From: Ahaetulla prasina
Taxonomy: Eukaryota; Chordata; Lepidosauria; Squamata; Colubridae
Direction of reading: 5' to 3'
Length of the DNA stretch: 64,000 nucleotides
Assembly: GCF_028640845.1 (NCBI RefSeq)
Contig: NC_080543.1
Location: 98,941,825 to 99,005,824, forward strand
The notes below the pieces were generated by a model, which was not told where the DNA came from, ran no database searches, and worked only from the letters and a program-made list of their open reading frames with translations. This document shows positions 43,550 through 55,130 of the stretch, piece by piece (the first letter of the stretch is position 1; each line of letters opens with the position of its first letter). The position numbers and the translations under genes were made by a program.

Positions 43550-44310
43550 AAACTTACTCAGAATTGGCTACAAATTCACACGTTACCTTAACAGCTCTTA
43601 GGTGCAACAACAACAACAACAATCATAATCATCTTAACCCAGCAGGAATATTTGACTGGACTCAAGATCTATCTGATCAGAAAACACAAGCATAATTACA
43701 TGGTAGTATGCTCTACACCTAAAGAGTAATATTGATCAGCTGTATTTGACAAGAGCCAAAGGGGACAGGGGACTTCTACTGATGGAAGAAGGAAGAAGAA
43801 AAGTTTGAATGACTACATCAAGAAAATCCAAGATCCCTTATTGAGTTCACGAATTTAATTCATTGGAAACTTTGCCAGAGATTTGGATTTGAATGTAAAC
43901 AAAACTACAAGGATCATGAAGTTGAGAAGGTTTTAGAAAATTTGTAGGTTATGTTTTTATGAAACATTAAGATCCAAACAGACATAACTTGTTCATAACC
44001 TACCTGATGTAACAGTTATTAAAAAGCTTGATGTTGCTATTCTGGAAGATGCTAGGATTGGGGGGAAAGCAATCTTGGGGGGGGGGAGTGAAATATCCAG
44101 ATTTGGATATTGAAGATGAACACTTATAGAAAAAGAAATCTGCTGTTGTACCAATTGAGAGCCCTTGGAGCAATGCCTAAAGGACTCTTTCAATATTTGG
44201 AAATTTTTAATTTATCAAACTTGAGCACCCTAATTTGCCAAAAAATAAACTGCTGGGAACTGCTGGGATCCTCAGATGCTGCCTTAATAATTCTTAGGTC
44301 CTTGGTTAGG
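43550..44310 (+). mobile_element. second R4-type LINE fragment, opposite strand
   Basis: The plus-strand translation, with frequent stops, includes IHWKLCQRFGFECKQNYKDH, EVEKVLEN, an I-K-I-Q-T-D patch, KLDVAILEDARIGGK and finally a VVPIESLGAMPK-like segment. This is the same order as the R4-type fragment at 42650-43480 but divergent in sequence. It is badly decayed; the clade call rests on the motif order. Confidence 0.6.
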
Positions 44311-44370
44311 ACTTGAATTACCAAGCTTCATAAGTCATAGATCGTTATTGTAATTGTAGATTACCTATAT

Positions 44371-45320
44371 TTAATTATTTATTTATTTATTTATTTTGTC
44401 ATAACAGTATATATAAGCATTAACATGAAATAACTATATAATATATAAGCATATATATGAGCATAAGTATGTAACAACTATATTAATTGGATATAATGAA
44501 GAGGAACAATAGGACAGGGAATGGTAGGCACGTTTGTGCTCTTATGCACGCCCCTTATAGACCTCTTAGGAGTGGGGTGAGGTCAATAGTAGATAGTTTT
44601 TGGTTAAAGATTTTGGGATTTTGAGAAGAGACCACAGAGTCAGGTAATGTGTTCCAAGCATTAACAACTCTGTTACAGAAGTCATATTTTCTGCAATCAA
44701 GATTGAAGTGGTTAACATTAAATTTAAATCTATTGTTTACTCTTGTATTCTTGTGATTGAAGCTGAAGAAGTTTTCAACAGGAAGAACATTGCAATAGAT
44801 GATTCTTTGAGTTAAACACAGGTCCTGTCGAAGGTGGCGGAGTTCTAAATTTTCTAAACCCAGGATTTCAAGTCTGGTGGCATAAGGTATTTTGTTGTAT
44901 TCGGAGGAGTGGAGAACTCTTCTTGTAAAATATTTCTGGACAATTGTATTGATGTCAGAAATGAGGTGTGGGTTCCAGACAGGTGAGCTGTATTCAAGAA
45001 TTGGTCTAGCAAATGTTTTATATGCTCTGGTTAGTAGTGTAGTGTTTCTGGAAAAGAAGCTACGCAAGATTAAGTTTACAACTCTTAAAGCCTATTTTGC
45101 GATGTAGTTCAAGTGGGCTTTGGCATTTAGATCATTTGATATTAAAACTCCAAGGTCTTTAACAGGGTGGGGGTCAACTGTAAGGTAATGTCCATCAAGC
45201 TTGTACTTAGTGTTTTGGTTCTTTTTTCCAATATGTAAGACTGAGCATATGCTGGTTGAGATTTTTAGTTGCCAAGTTTTAGACCATTCGGATATAAAGT
45301 CAAGGTCTTTTTGAAGACTA
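44371..45320 (-). mobile_element. CR1/Jockey-group LINE 3' end, copy B
   Basis: The same family as 21163-25150. The frame 45067-44555 (170 codons) is open and reads RAYKTFARPILEYSSPVWNP, IPYATRLEILGLENLELRHL, FNVNHFNLDCRKYDFCNRVV and LSTIDLTPLLRGL to a natural stop. The 3' UTR ends in (AAAT)n at the low-coordinate side. The high-coordinate end breaks off at an AT-rich tract. Compared with copy A it has fewer stops in this part. Confidence 0.85.
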
Positions 45321-45487
45321 ATAATAATTATTATTAATAATAGTATAATTATTATTATAATAATTAATTATAATTATATAATTATTATACAATTATATAA
45401 TATTATATATATATATATATTATATAATATACATAATATAATTATATAATTATTATTAATAATAATATAATTAATAACTACTAATAA
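45320..45487. repeat. AT-rich simple-sequence tract
   Basis: About 165 bases made of AAT, ATT and AT units, self-complementary in many places. It sits between the truncated end of a minus-strand LINE and the start of a plus-strand R4-type fragment. Confidence 0.9.
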
Positions 45488-45660
45488 TAGGCACCTTGGG
45501 TCCAATTCCAAAACATCTAGTGCACCTCTTGAAAATCATTGGCATTGACAAAATGACTATCAGTTAATTGCAAAAGGCAGCTTAACCTGGAGCAATTTGC
45601 ATCCTGCAACAATATCTTTAACATCATCAAACAACAACATCTGCCTATCCCAGATCCTTG
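45488..45660 (+). mobile_element. R4-type LINE 3' end fragment
   Basis: The plus strand reads I-G-T-L-G-P-I-P-K-H-L, then L-K-I-I-G-I-D-K-M-T-I-S followed after a stop by LQKAA. This is the conserved 'VIGALGxIPKxL...ISQLQKAALLG' end of R4-type proteins. It continues into 3' UTR-like text. Confidence 0.65.
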
Positions 45661-45934
45661 GGAATGAGTTGATAGGTGGACAAAAATGCTAAATCCAGTC
45701 TAAACATCTGACTGTGCAACCAAGCATGAAAAATTACCTCTGGCATTTGCTCAAACATCATTAAAGCTTGCTAGAACAATATCTATATAATTTGTTCGCT
45801 GGAACCAAGGACAGTTGACATAATCCTTAGTGGTAGGAATAATGTATTCCATAAAGTGTGGTTGCTGATTAGAAGGCCTGTTGTCTGTTCCACGATCAAA
45901 ATACTTCACAGGAAGGAAAAAGGTTGCAGTGGCT

Positions 45935-46185
45935 CACGTGGTTAGAACACTGAGTTGAAATTCAGAAAGCCCACGTTGTGAGACGTGAGTGCTGCTGCAG
46001 AACGGGGCAAGCTTCAGTCATCCACTCCAGCTCCTTCCAATATATAGATAGGTACCACTTTGGTGGACACATTAACAGGGACATGAAAGTAATCTGCAAC
46101 CAGGCATTCCCTGGGCAATGATGATGTCACTGGCTAATCCTTTCAACATGGAAGTGCCTTGGTGCTTCCAACATGAATGCATGCA
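45935..46185 (+). mobile_element. tRNA-derived SINE-like repeat
   Basis: GTTGCAGTGGCTCACGTGGT and AGAACACTGAGTTG form a tRNA-like start. GGTACCACTTTGGTGGACAC, GCATTCCCTGGGCAATGATG and CCTTGGTGCTTCCAACATGA form a body like that of squamate tRNA-SINEs. The 3' boundary is not clear. Confidence 0.5.
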
Positions 46186-46301
46186 TACAAGGAGAAAATA
46201 GCTTTATAAAGGCCTTTTCTAGAAGTCCATACCAGAGGAGCAAACTCTAACTGACCCCTTACTTTCTTCTGTCCCTTGCCTCCTGGCCCCTTCATCAGCA
46301 T

Positions 46302-46720
46302 TGTTGTGGTCCGCCAGCAGCCTATGGTGCTGGCAATGGAGTCGGACAGCGATGAGGCCAAGGCCATCGGGATTTGAGTGGGACTCCAGAGCCTCCAGAG
46401 ACTGATAATAGTGAGGAAGAGGAACTGGAGGAGCCTGTTCCTAATGCACGCATGAGAAGAGATGCCAAAAGGCAAAAGCAGCTCAAGCAGAGAGGACAAC
46501 TCAGGAGTAGACAACTCTCTACTATTGACCTCACCCCATTCCTAAGAACCATAAGGGGCATGCATAAGCGCACAAACGTGCCTACCGTTCCTGTCCTATT
46601 GTTTTTCTTTTCTTCTTCCTATATACATATATGCTTATACCTCCTTATATTTACTCATATATGTGTTTATATATTATATAATCTTTTTGTATGATACCTA
46701 CATATATTGTTATGACAAAA

Positions 46721-46752
<32 letters not shown>

Positions 46753-47076
46753 AAGTAGGGCCAAGAGATGATTGGCCCCTCCCATAAGGCTTAATAACAG
46801 ACCAGCACTGGTGTTTCAGCTTGCCGGAAAAAAACATTGTAGCTGCGTCCTCTGCTCCGTGTTTTGGTAACTTCTGGACATTTATCAGGAAGGACCTTTG
46901 GCAGTTTGTCTAATTGGACTCAGGTTTGTGATAACTGAAGAATTTATGTTTGAGAGGCCTTTGTTTTACTTTGAGTTGAACAATGCTGGGAATGAGGTAA
47001 TTCCCAGCTGTTCGAATAAAGTTTATTTTATCACGGACTGAGTTTGTTGCTACCTACTTGGGTCTGGGTCACAACA
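46302..47076 (+). mobile_element. solo LTR (with a nested LINE 3' end)
   Basis: The ends are TGTTGTG and CACAACA, a perfect 7-bp inverted repeat. The 5-bp direct repeat AGCAT flanks it exactly (46297-46301 and 47077-47081). AATAAA near 47016 gives plus orientation. The 775 bp include a LINE 3' end (46509-46745), so the LTR alone is about 530 bp. No internal region or second LTR is present, so it is the product of LTR-LTR recombination. Its family (gypsy-like or endogenous-retrovirus-like) is not resolved. Confidence 0.9.
46509..46745 (+). mobile_element. CR1/Jockey-group LINE 3' end, copy C, inside the solo LTR
   Basis: LSTIDLTPFL and GTGCCTACCGTTCCTGTCC are shared with copies A and B, and the copy ends in GACAAAATAAATAAATAAA. 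It is heavily 5'-truncated. The preceding LTR sequence happens to stay in frame, so the plus-strand frame 46374-46694 fuses LTR text (acidic, EEEELEEPVPN) to the LINE C-terminus. Confidence 0.85.
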
Positions 47077-47081
47077 AGCAT

Positions 47082-48590
47082 GTTGATGACTGAGAGTAGG
47101 TAGACTAAATCTTGCTTCCCTCAGCTAAGTAGTCAAGCAGTTGCTCTTATCTGACTCTTCACTGAGCTTTGATATTGGATGCTGTGAGTTTTTAATATCA
47201 CTTTTCAACCTTCGGGTGACGATTTGGATTTTAAAAGACCAGATTTGGCAGATAAACATTTTTACATCAAATGGAAAAGTGGAATATAGGATTCTGTACA
47301 AAGAAACAACTGGTTTCAATAGATATTGAATTGGAAATGACCTACCACAATAACTGGTGCTCATAGGAGAATTTAGGAGACCACAATATGCTCCATTAAG
47401 CTCTCTCTGCAAAGAGATAAGATGACCAGGGGTCTACTAATAGTACCCTAACAAACAATCACACACACACACCACTTCAATATGTTTCTCTGTCTAAAAT
47501 TGGAGCTGGTCCTGGACTTCATGAAATCCACATCAGAAGGAGAAAGAGCTCTTCTACGCAGGAAGCTTTTTATACCTCCTTCTTCCCCAGAAAGACCTAT
47601 GGGAATAATTTCCTACTGGAAAAACGTTCCAAAATACAGATCTGTGAGTTCCCACATAGGGCAGTCTGCGTCCAGATTCAAGATTCCCAATTCTATTTCC
47701 AAGCATTTTCTGATCTAACAAATATGAATGTAATCTTAGATAAATTAACATAAATAGGGAAAGAACACTGTAACATTTCCCTCACATAAATAATTCTGAA
47801 TTATTACTTGCAAGCACATATTTCCAGGTAATCAAACATAACCAGCCTACGCATCTCAGTTGCTCCCAGGATGCCACACTTTTGATGTCTGATTTATTGT
47901 GTCCCTTAATCCCAGTTATTTGGGATAGATGGCATACTTATGGCAGGCCACAGAACAAGGAGTTGAAGCATTGTTAGGTTCTGAAGTTTAAATCTACTAC
48001 AAAGCTTTGCTATACAAACATAACAAATATGTATACACATAAAAGGTAGACATCGCTCCCAAATAAAAATGTTTTTAGATTCCCCAATTCTCTCAGGTAT
48101 ACTGCTATATTCAAAACTGAGGATCTCTATTGAAGGTTAGTTTTCTTTCAGTTATATCACTTCAAAACATTATTTTTCAACCATTTGTTACCTAAAATGT
48201 TAAGAAAATAGAGAGGTTTCTCTACCCTTTCCTAAACCATGGAATAAATACGGTTTTGGAAAACTTAGAAGCCCTTCTGATGGTATAGTGAGTAGATTGA
48301 TATGGAAGATATTTTCATCTCAACTTATTAAGGGACTCAATAAGTAATTTTCAGAATGTAATTTTTAATCTTGGGATTCTTTGGCTGTCAATTGCTCAAC
48401 CTTATAGATCATCAACAAAACAGAAGGGAAAACGTAGATTATGTGACTTTTTTTGCTTATCAGATTGGCTTGAGGTGTTTTGATGATGTGATGATGATAA
48501 TGATGATGATGATTTCAAATTTTATTTCATTAAAACTTCTTGTTTTTCTTCTGTACCTTCAGTTACGGTATCAAGTACTATGCATATGAT
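47082..48590. other. non-coding stretch
   Basis: No recognised repeat family or gene. A (GAT)n run lies near 48483-48512 and a short (CA)n near 47460. The plus-strand frame 48371-48589 is crossed by that run. Confidence 0.45.
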
Positions 48591-48594
48591 GCGT

Positions 48595-49350
48595 TTCTTT
48601 TTTAAGAAATATTTTTATTATACTTTTTCCTTTATTATATATCACATTTCTAGTTTTGCTACGCCAGTGTACTGGCTATATCAGGTCCTTCGTAAGTACA
48701 GATAGTATTATACACCCTGAATATAACCATTATTCTCCTAGTTATACAATATAGTATCTTTTAAATACATAACGTTGTACATCATAGTTATACCCATTAT
48801 TTTCTTAGTTATGCCATAACACTCTACACCTTTACCACTCTCTATATTTTAATCTATAATCCTGAACAATCTGATAGTACTGTTACTTACAATATCTATT
48901 CTTATATATATCTATATAACTGTATCTATTTCTATTTTGTTTATCTTCTTTCGTTATTAAATTACTAATCTCTACACCTGTTATCTAACCATTTGTACAA
49001 TAAATCCCATGTTGAGTAATTCTCAGATTCCTCTTTATCTTTAAGTTCCATTGTTAACCTGTCCAGTTGGGCACATTCTAGTATTTTCTATATTTCCTTT
49101 TCATCTATAGATATACTTTCATTTTTCCAGTTTTGTACATATGTGATTCTAGCTGCTGTTATTACATGTAACATTAAGTATGTGATCCTTTTATTGTATT
49201 TCCCGGGTAGTATTTCCCACCTTTTTATCTTTGACCGATATTTTTTTGCCTTTGGACAGGTCCACTGCATATGATCCATTTCATTTGAAAATTGGAATGG
49301 AACACTGGATTTTTTGTGACTTTTTATTAAATTAATTAGTTTAGCATTGA
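48595..49350 (-). mobile_element. L1-type LINE 3' end
   Basis: The minus-strand frame 49387-49088 reads NEMDHMQWTCPKAKKYRSKI, then LPGKYNKRITYLMLHVITAA, RITYVQNWKNESISIDEKEI. After the stop, KILECAQLD-, ELKDKEESE- and TWDLLYKW-like segments are visible. WTCP...(L/H)HxITAARIxYxxxWK is the C-terminal pattern of L1-type ORF2. The 3' UTR runs down to an A-rich end near 48600. Confidence 0.8.
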
Positions 49351-49539
49351 GGGTTGTGTTTCCATCATGGCAACAAGTACATGGCATAATTTTACAATTT
49401 GGTAAGGATAACTATGTATAGCTAAAATAATAAAGTATGGGAACAAAAGTTATAACACTGAATAATTGGAGGTTAATTATAACAGTATAGTAGTTAGGCA
49501 TAAGCTATAGAATGTCTGATTGGTTCTAGCTAGCAATCA

Positions 49540-50170
49540 ATATCCAGCAATTTTGCAGACTGTTGCATATGGCCTGGTAACATTATACATTATGAAGGAG
49601 TTAAAGTCAAAGAGTAATAGGGAGATGTACAATTTGTCTGTGCAGACCGCTAATTTGATGTGTAATAGGAAAATCAGACAACAGCAGATTTCATTGTAAA
49701 ATGGGCAGGACATGAAGACATGTTTGATGATTTTAACCTGCCCAGAATTCTGGGGCAAAAAAATTCTGTACAACTTCCTACACTTTCTTTCTCACACAAC
49801 TGAGGAATGGCAAGTGCAGTGCAATGCAAGACCCTCCTATAGTTAGGGTCTTCTAGCTACATAAATTACCATAAAATTATTACTTATCTTAACTTTTCTA
49901 CAATGGAGGGTATAGAGTCTTGCCAAGATCAGTTTGAGACTCTGTATTCATTATAAGCTGTTCAGAGTTTTCTGGCCTGCATATATGCAGGGACAGTAAA
50001 TGGTGAATGGGAAGCGTAGCTGATGATAGTTTGCCCAGCAGGATTTGCTTCCTCGTGAACTGATATCCTCCAAAATTACTGAGACTAAGCCTATTGGGAG
50101 AAAGGCTAGTCTTAGCCAAAATTGAATATTGACTACTATACTTATGTCCTGAAGCAGGCACTATACCAGA
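49540..50170 (-). pseudogene. retroelement pol C-terminal remnant, family uncertain
   Basis: The minus-strand frame 49773-49537 contains IKHVFMSCPFYNEI, a Cys/His motif found near the end of several LINE proteins. The upstream frame 50179-49898 contains SLSNFGGYQFTRKQILLGKL. Between them the phase is broken. The clade cannot be told by eye. Confidence 0.45.
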
Positions 50171-50489
50171 GGAGGGCAATTAATTTTCTCAAGAGGCCAC
50201 ATGAGAAGCTAGGCCTTATGTGGCGGCCCGAACCAATAGGACCAGCATATTACTGTGAAGGTGCGTAGGCATGCATGCACACACATGTGTAAACTGGGGA
50301 AAAAAATAGTTGTCTTCAAAATAAAAACAAAGAAGTTGTAGTGCATGCATGGTGTGCACTTCTTTCCATTTAATTTTGAATTTCTGATTGACCTCATGCA
50401 AATTGGACAGGGACAGATTAGCACTTTTACCAGGCCAACTTTCAGTTAGAGACCAGCAAGGTAGCAGATATTTGGAGAGAATGAGTTCT

Positions 50490-50665
50490 AGGTGTCTATG
50501 GAGATTCTCAGTCATCCAGGTCATAGCTGTCCCAAAGGTGGTTTTTTAAGAGACAACTGGACTTTCTTGTTTTTCTTTGAAGATGCTTTGCTTCTCATCC
50601 AAGAAGCTTCTTCAGCTCTGACTGGATGTGGGGAAAACGGATGGTCTTCAAAGAAAAACAAGAAA
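50490..50665 (-). repeat. dispersed 'GAAGCTTCTTGGATGAGAAG' repeat with a 21-bp inverted repeat
   Basis: On the minus strand: CTGAAGAAGCTTCTTGGATG, then AGAAGCAAAGCATCTTCAAA, GTCCAGTTGTCTCTT and TATGACCTGGATGACTGAGA. These blocks recur together in many vertebrate genomes, probably from a retroelement 3' region. A 21-base arm at 50563-50583 has its exact reverse complement at 50645-50665. Confidence 0.6.
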
Positions 50666-50783
50666 TCTTTGTTACATATAGTTTAGCATATATTATAGGT
50701 CTCCTTTTGATAAGAAGAATTTGAATGATAGAATTGCTCCTCTTGGTACATTGAGCAATATATCTATCAGGGACTTTCTAAAG

Positions 50784-51283
50784 CAGGGATAGTCAACCTT
50801 TTTATACCTACCACCCACTTAGGGTAAAATTTTCTAACCGCCCACCGGTTCCACAGTAATGGTGATTTATAAAGTGTATCATCGTCTGCACATGCCTCTC
50901 ATGCATCGTGGATTGGGTTGGGGGGGGCGCCGGCTACCAGCTCTGCTTGTCTGTTACAGCTGGATGGTGTGAGGGGAGATGCGCGAGCTATTCTGGGATG
51001 AGGCTCTTTTGTTTGTGGTCGCACTATAGCACCATTTAGTTTCACTTACGTAAACTTATGCACGGGTGATACAAATAGTATATTTTCAGAAATGTAAATT
51101 GTCACGGGGAATTTTATGAAAACCTAATGAAAATGTTTTAAAATAATGCTATGAAAATTTTTTAAAAAGTCAATTAAATTAAAAAAAAGGAAAGTGCTTC
51201 AGTATTGGACAAAACCCCTACCGCCCACCATGAAAGCTGGAACACCCACTAGTGGGCGGTAGGGACCAGGTTGACTATCACTG
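50784..51283. mobile_element. hAT-type MITE, 500 bp
   Basis: It begins CAGGGATAGTCAACCTTTTT and ends AGGTTGACTATCACTG. The 8-bp duplication TTCTAAAG is perfect (50776-50783 and 51284-51291). Sub-terminal CCGCCCACC blocks are also inverted (near 50835 and 51220). The interior is non-coding. Confidence 0.95.
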
Positions 51284-51291
51284 TTCTAAAG

Positions 51292-52560
51292 CCAGAGGAA
51301 TGAAAGATCATCACAAAATATTTGAAATATGATATTTGTTCAGTCATTTATTTATTTTTTGCCAGGAATGTATCTTTGGTTTTCCAGCCATGATTTGAAT
51401 TTTGCAGTAGTTTATATGTAGATGTTCTTTCTTATAATATTTAGCAAGAGTCAACAGAGCCATGAAATTGTTAACAAGAGGTCAATTTAAACATGGAAAT
51501 CTGCAGTGCAGTGCCACATATATAGGCCAGGCTCCAAAGGGTTCAAATACTCATTTTCTGTTGGCATTTGGAAAGTCTGCTCTATGTGTAGTGAATTTCA
51601 TCCCTTGATCTGAGACTAGATGCATAGAACATGGTCCCTATTGCAAATATTTGAGGCAGACCCTAGCCTTAAATAATAGCAAAACTTAGCTTAGGGTTAG
51701 CTGCTGCCCACTTTCTTATTCCATAAGCTTTTTGATAGAGAGACTAGCATATCCAAATAGGGTTAATAATTCAAATAAACAAATAAATAGAAAAGTGAAC
51801 CTCAGTCCAGAAGAAGTAAAGTGCCAGTAACAACAATTGCCTTATTCATCCACCTATTTAAGCCCCAAATAATTTTTCTCATGGAACTACAGGATCTCCG
51901 ATTGAAAGGTAAACATACATACAACAAAGAACTTACCTCTTTACTCTTGCATATACTGAAGCTCTGTAGGTATACAAGAGTCCCATGGCTTTGAACTTCA
52001 ACACAAAACTGCAGCTGCCACCTTTTTTGGCCTTCCCTAAATATAACTTGGAACACTCAATATTCAATTTTCAAAGCTACCCGGCTATGTCTTTAACTTA
52101 AGTAGGTAAATTAGTCTTTCTAATGAGTGTTATTCATCCCATTTTCATTTTGTGTAGTGTGAGCAAGGGTATAATGTGGGATTATTTAACATAAATAAAT
52201 AGTATTGGAAAGGTTAATACGAATTTAAGTACCGTCTGGCATTAACTTTCACAATGAAAGGATGTATGTGTTTTAAAAAGAGCAACTCTGGGTTTAGGCT
52301 TTACAGGGAAAATATATTTCAGAGCTTCTTTTTTCCAGGTGTGCCAAACAATCTTAAAAATAAGAATAAACATTTTTTTTCAATAGTGTGTTATTATTGC
52401 AATTAACTACTCCCCTTTTCAGAGGTTCTATGCATCAGATTACATCTAATTGCCTCTAAACAATTTACTGGTAGGTTGCTTATAGAAAGTAAATAAATAG
52501 AGTTTAACAGCCATTTTAGTGTAAGTTTGTTTTGCTCTGCTTTTTCCTTCCTGGTTTTTG
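51292..52560. other. non-coding stretch
   Basis: Unique AT-rich sequence. The minus-strand frame at 51802-52056 has no known motif. Confidence 0.45.
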
Positions 52561-52960
52561 TTTTTCCTTATACTAACAGGGAGAATCATTACAAATTCCT
52601 CTTAAAAGCCAGCCATCTATGCTTAAGGATCAATGCTTGGTAAACTGGCGGGTATTCTGCAATAAATTTTCCCATTTATAGACTTTTCCTAGACCTAGTA
52701 GCTGCTAATGTCATTGAAATTGATTATTTGTGGTGTTTTTATCACTGCTTAAAATATCTAATTGCTTTTTCTCCACGGACTTGAATTTCGTTTGCTTGTT
52801 GTTGACAATTAATGAAGGGACAAAGCCCAAGTAATGTGAAGCTTTGGGGGCCTACAGAGACATTATTCTGTTGATAACCATAGATTTCATAAGAATGAAT
52901 AGATTCACAATTTATTATACTGAATTTTAGTTTCAGTTGTTTTAGCTGTATGCCATGTGC
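52560..52960. promoter_or_regulatory. candidate conserved regulatory segment
   Basis: Repeat-free, complex sequence with several clustered homeodomain-type cores (ATTGATTA near 52719, CTAATTG near 52759, CAATTAATG near 52806) and a RUNX-type TGTGGT near 52729. No coding potential. That this is an enhancer is inference from composition and site clustering. Confidence 0.25.
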
Positions 52961-54245
52961 CTGTTTTCTTATATAAAGACCAGAGCCATTTTGGTTAAGA
53001 TAGTTCTGTTTGATTTGATCAGCAGTTACCTAGCCATGTTTTCTAGCTTCATTCAAAGCTACATCCAGGTTACATTGTGAACAGTTGAAGGGATCAATGA
53101 TCAACAAAACCAGGTATCTGAATCAATTGTAAATCAGGAAATATATTGGTAAAACTGTGACAGACCATCCCGTTAGTAACTTATATAACTGTTTGATCAG
53201 TTCAAATGAAGGTGTTTGTTGTTGAGAGTTATCATAATATTCATACTCATTGATTGTACATGGATCAATTATTTCTCCTAAAACTAAGGTGCAATGTAAG
53301 TATTTTAGAGAAAGAAGGGAATGGGAATGGTAAAATCTGGGGGCAGAAAAAGCACGGACAAAAGTGAAATCAGTAAGTTTGCAAACCCAAATATAATATA
53401 TAGAAGCAGAATGAGCTCAGAAGCTGGAAATCAAAACTGCTGAAAAGCCATAGAAGGTGATAACAGAAATGTTGAAATCCCTAGAAAAAATGGTTTAGTG
53501 TCAGTTCATTAAAGAATGCTCCAAAAGTTATATTACATTAAATAAGAAACATTTGATGTTTCTTATGTGGCTCAGATTCTGTGTTGGGAAGAATATAAGA
53601 AATGCCAAATTCTTCTTATAGGTGCCTTATCTTCTAATCATCCCTTCCACGACACCTTCAGTAGCCTTGCCCAGGATTATCTTTTCTGGTGGGGGTGAAA
53701 TCTTCCTTGTCAAACTTAAACTATTTCTAATTTTTGACTCATTGGGTTTCAACACTGCCTCAGCAAAAGATGCATGCATGACCTGCTCCACACCACATCC
53801 TTGTCCTTTGAATCACTGAGTTTGTTGTGTTGAGTAGCAAATTTCAAAGGGGCTTCTGTGAAATGTTAGTGAAGGCTTCATGGGATCAGGAAAAATGTGG
53901 GGCCTTTCCCCAGAGCTGAGTTAAAGTGCTTATTATCCATCCTTGAGTCAACACAAGATTATGCTACCATGAAATTTTCTGCCCATATTGTCATTTTTTG
54001 TGACATGTTTGTGTTCTGTCTGTTTCGAATCACCAACAATTGGTAGTGTTCTGATTACACACCTGCAGAGTGAAGGAAGTTGCTCTTGTTCACTCTTAAT
54101 TTCAAAGTGAGAGTGAGGGTGGCTCAATCTTTCTCAGTCTTCTCTGTGATACAGTCCAGAATAAGCAGATAAACTCAGCTGGAAACCCTTGCTCACTGTT
54201 GCCAGATTACTTCATTACTTAGCTGACTTACTTCCGTATTTTACT
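52961..54245. other. non-coding stretch
   Basis: No repeat or gene recognised. The plus-strand frame at 53622-53819 shows no domain. Confidence 0.45.
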
Positions 54246-54253
54246 CCCTACAT

Positions 54254-54741
54254 CAGTGATGGCTAACCTTTTTGTTGTCACGTGTCATAAGTGCCTGCAC
54301 CCATAATGCAAAGCACATGTGAAACCCCCGCACACACTGTCCCCGCACATGCGCTCGTGACCTCCCCCCCGCCCCTAGTAGGCCTCCTTGCAGCGTCCTG
54401 GGACCATCCTGGGACACAAACAGCCCATTTTTGGTCCCAGGAGGCTGCAGAGATGCCTGCTAGGCTCAAAACAGGCTTCAGGGGGGTGCTGCAGCCCACA
54501 CAAACACACTCACTCCCCCACCCCCTATGCATGCACACACAGCCCCCCTCCGTATACATGCACATCTCCCACATGCGCCCTGCCCCTCACACGCATGCAT
54601 GGCAGAGACCCGAAAATCAGCTGGCTGGTGGGAGGTGTGTGCGCATGTGGGGTAGAGCTAAGCTGGGCCATGGCTCCCATGCCTGCAGAGAGGGGTCTTT
54701 GTGCCACCTGTGGCACGCGTGCCATAGGTTCACCATCACAG
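54254..54741. mobile_element. hAT-type MITE, 488 bp, GC-rich
   Basis: It begins CAGTGATGGCTAACCTTTTT and ends ATAGGTTCACCATCACAG. The flanking 8-mers CCCTACAT (54246-54253) and CCCTACAG (54742-54749) match at 7 of 8. The interior is rich in CACACA, CCCCC and CATGCA, which opens overlapping frames on both strands (up to 192 codons); these have no protein features. Confidence 0.9.
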
Positions 54742-55117
54742 CCCTACAGGTACTGGCCTCCATTTTAGCTGTGGTTTTCTTGTTGACTAACTCATCGCCT
54801 CAGTCTCTTCTCCCCCACCGTCTTTTTTTTTTTTACCCCTTATTCTTTCCCTTCTCCTCTCTTCCCTGATTTGAATTTCCTTATCCTTGCAAATGGCTCC
54901 TGACTGGCTCTGATGAAATGAAGGCATCATCAGGAGGACACAGCAGGGAAACATTTCTACCGTAGTTAGGTTGATGGGGAAACGCCATACATCTTAAAAC
55001 TATCCTCCAGCAGTTCCATGTCCTGCCATGAATTTCTTTTTGTAAAAAAACCTGCGGAATAGATAAAATGTATGTCTCAGGAATAATTTCTATCTGTTGG
55101 TTAAAAAAATGGTGAGA
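54742..55117. other. non-coding stretch
   Basis: A T-run and pyrimidine-rich patch (54780-54870), then ordinary sequence. Nothing recognised. Confidence 0.45.
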
Positions 55118-55130
55118 CATACTTATTTCT

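Noticed and set aside
43435..43695. Frame encoding a run of Ile
   Set aside because: Pure reading of the (ATC)n(ATT)n microsatellite.
46374..46694. 106-codon frame with an acidic N-terminus
   Set aside because: As a host gene: it joins solo-LTR sequence to a LINE 3' end, so it is a chance fusion. It is reported as a curiosity only.
54291..54869. 192-codon plus-strand open frame and overlapping frames on both strands
   Set aside because: They lie almost wholly within a hAT MITE with defined ends and target duplication. Composition is Pro/His/Thr-rich from CA and CCC runs, and no domain is visible.
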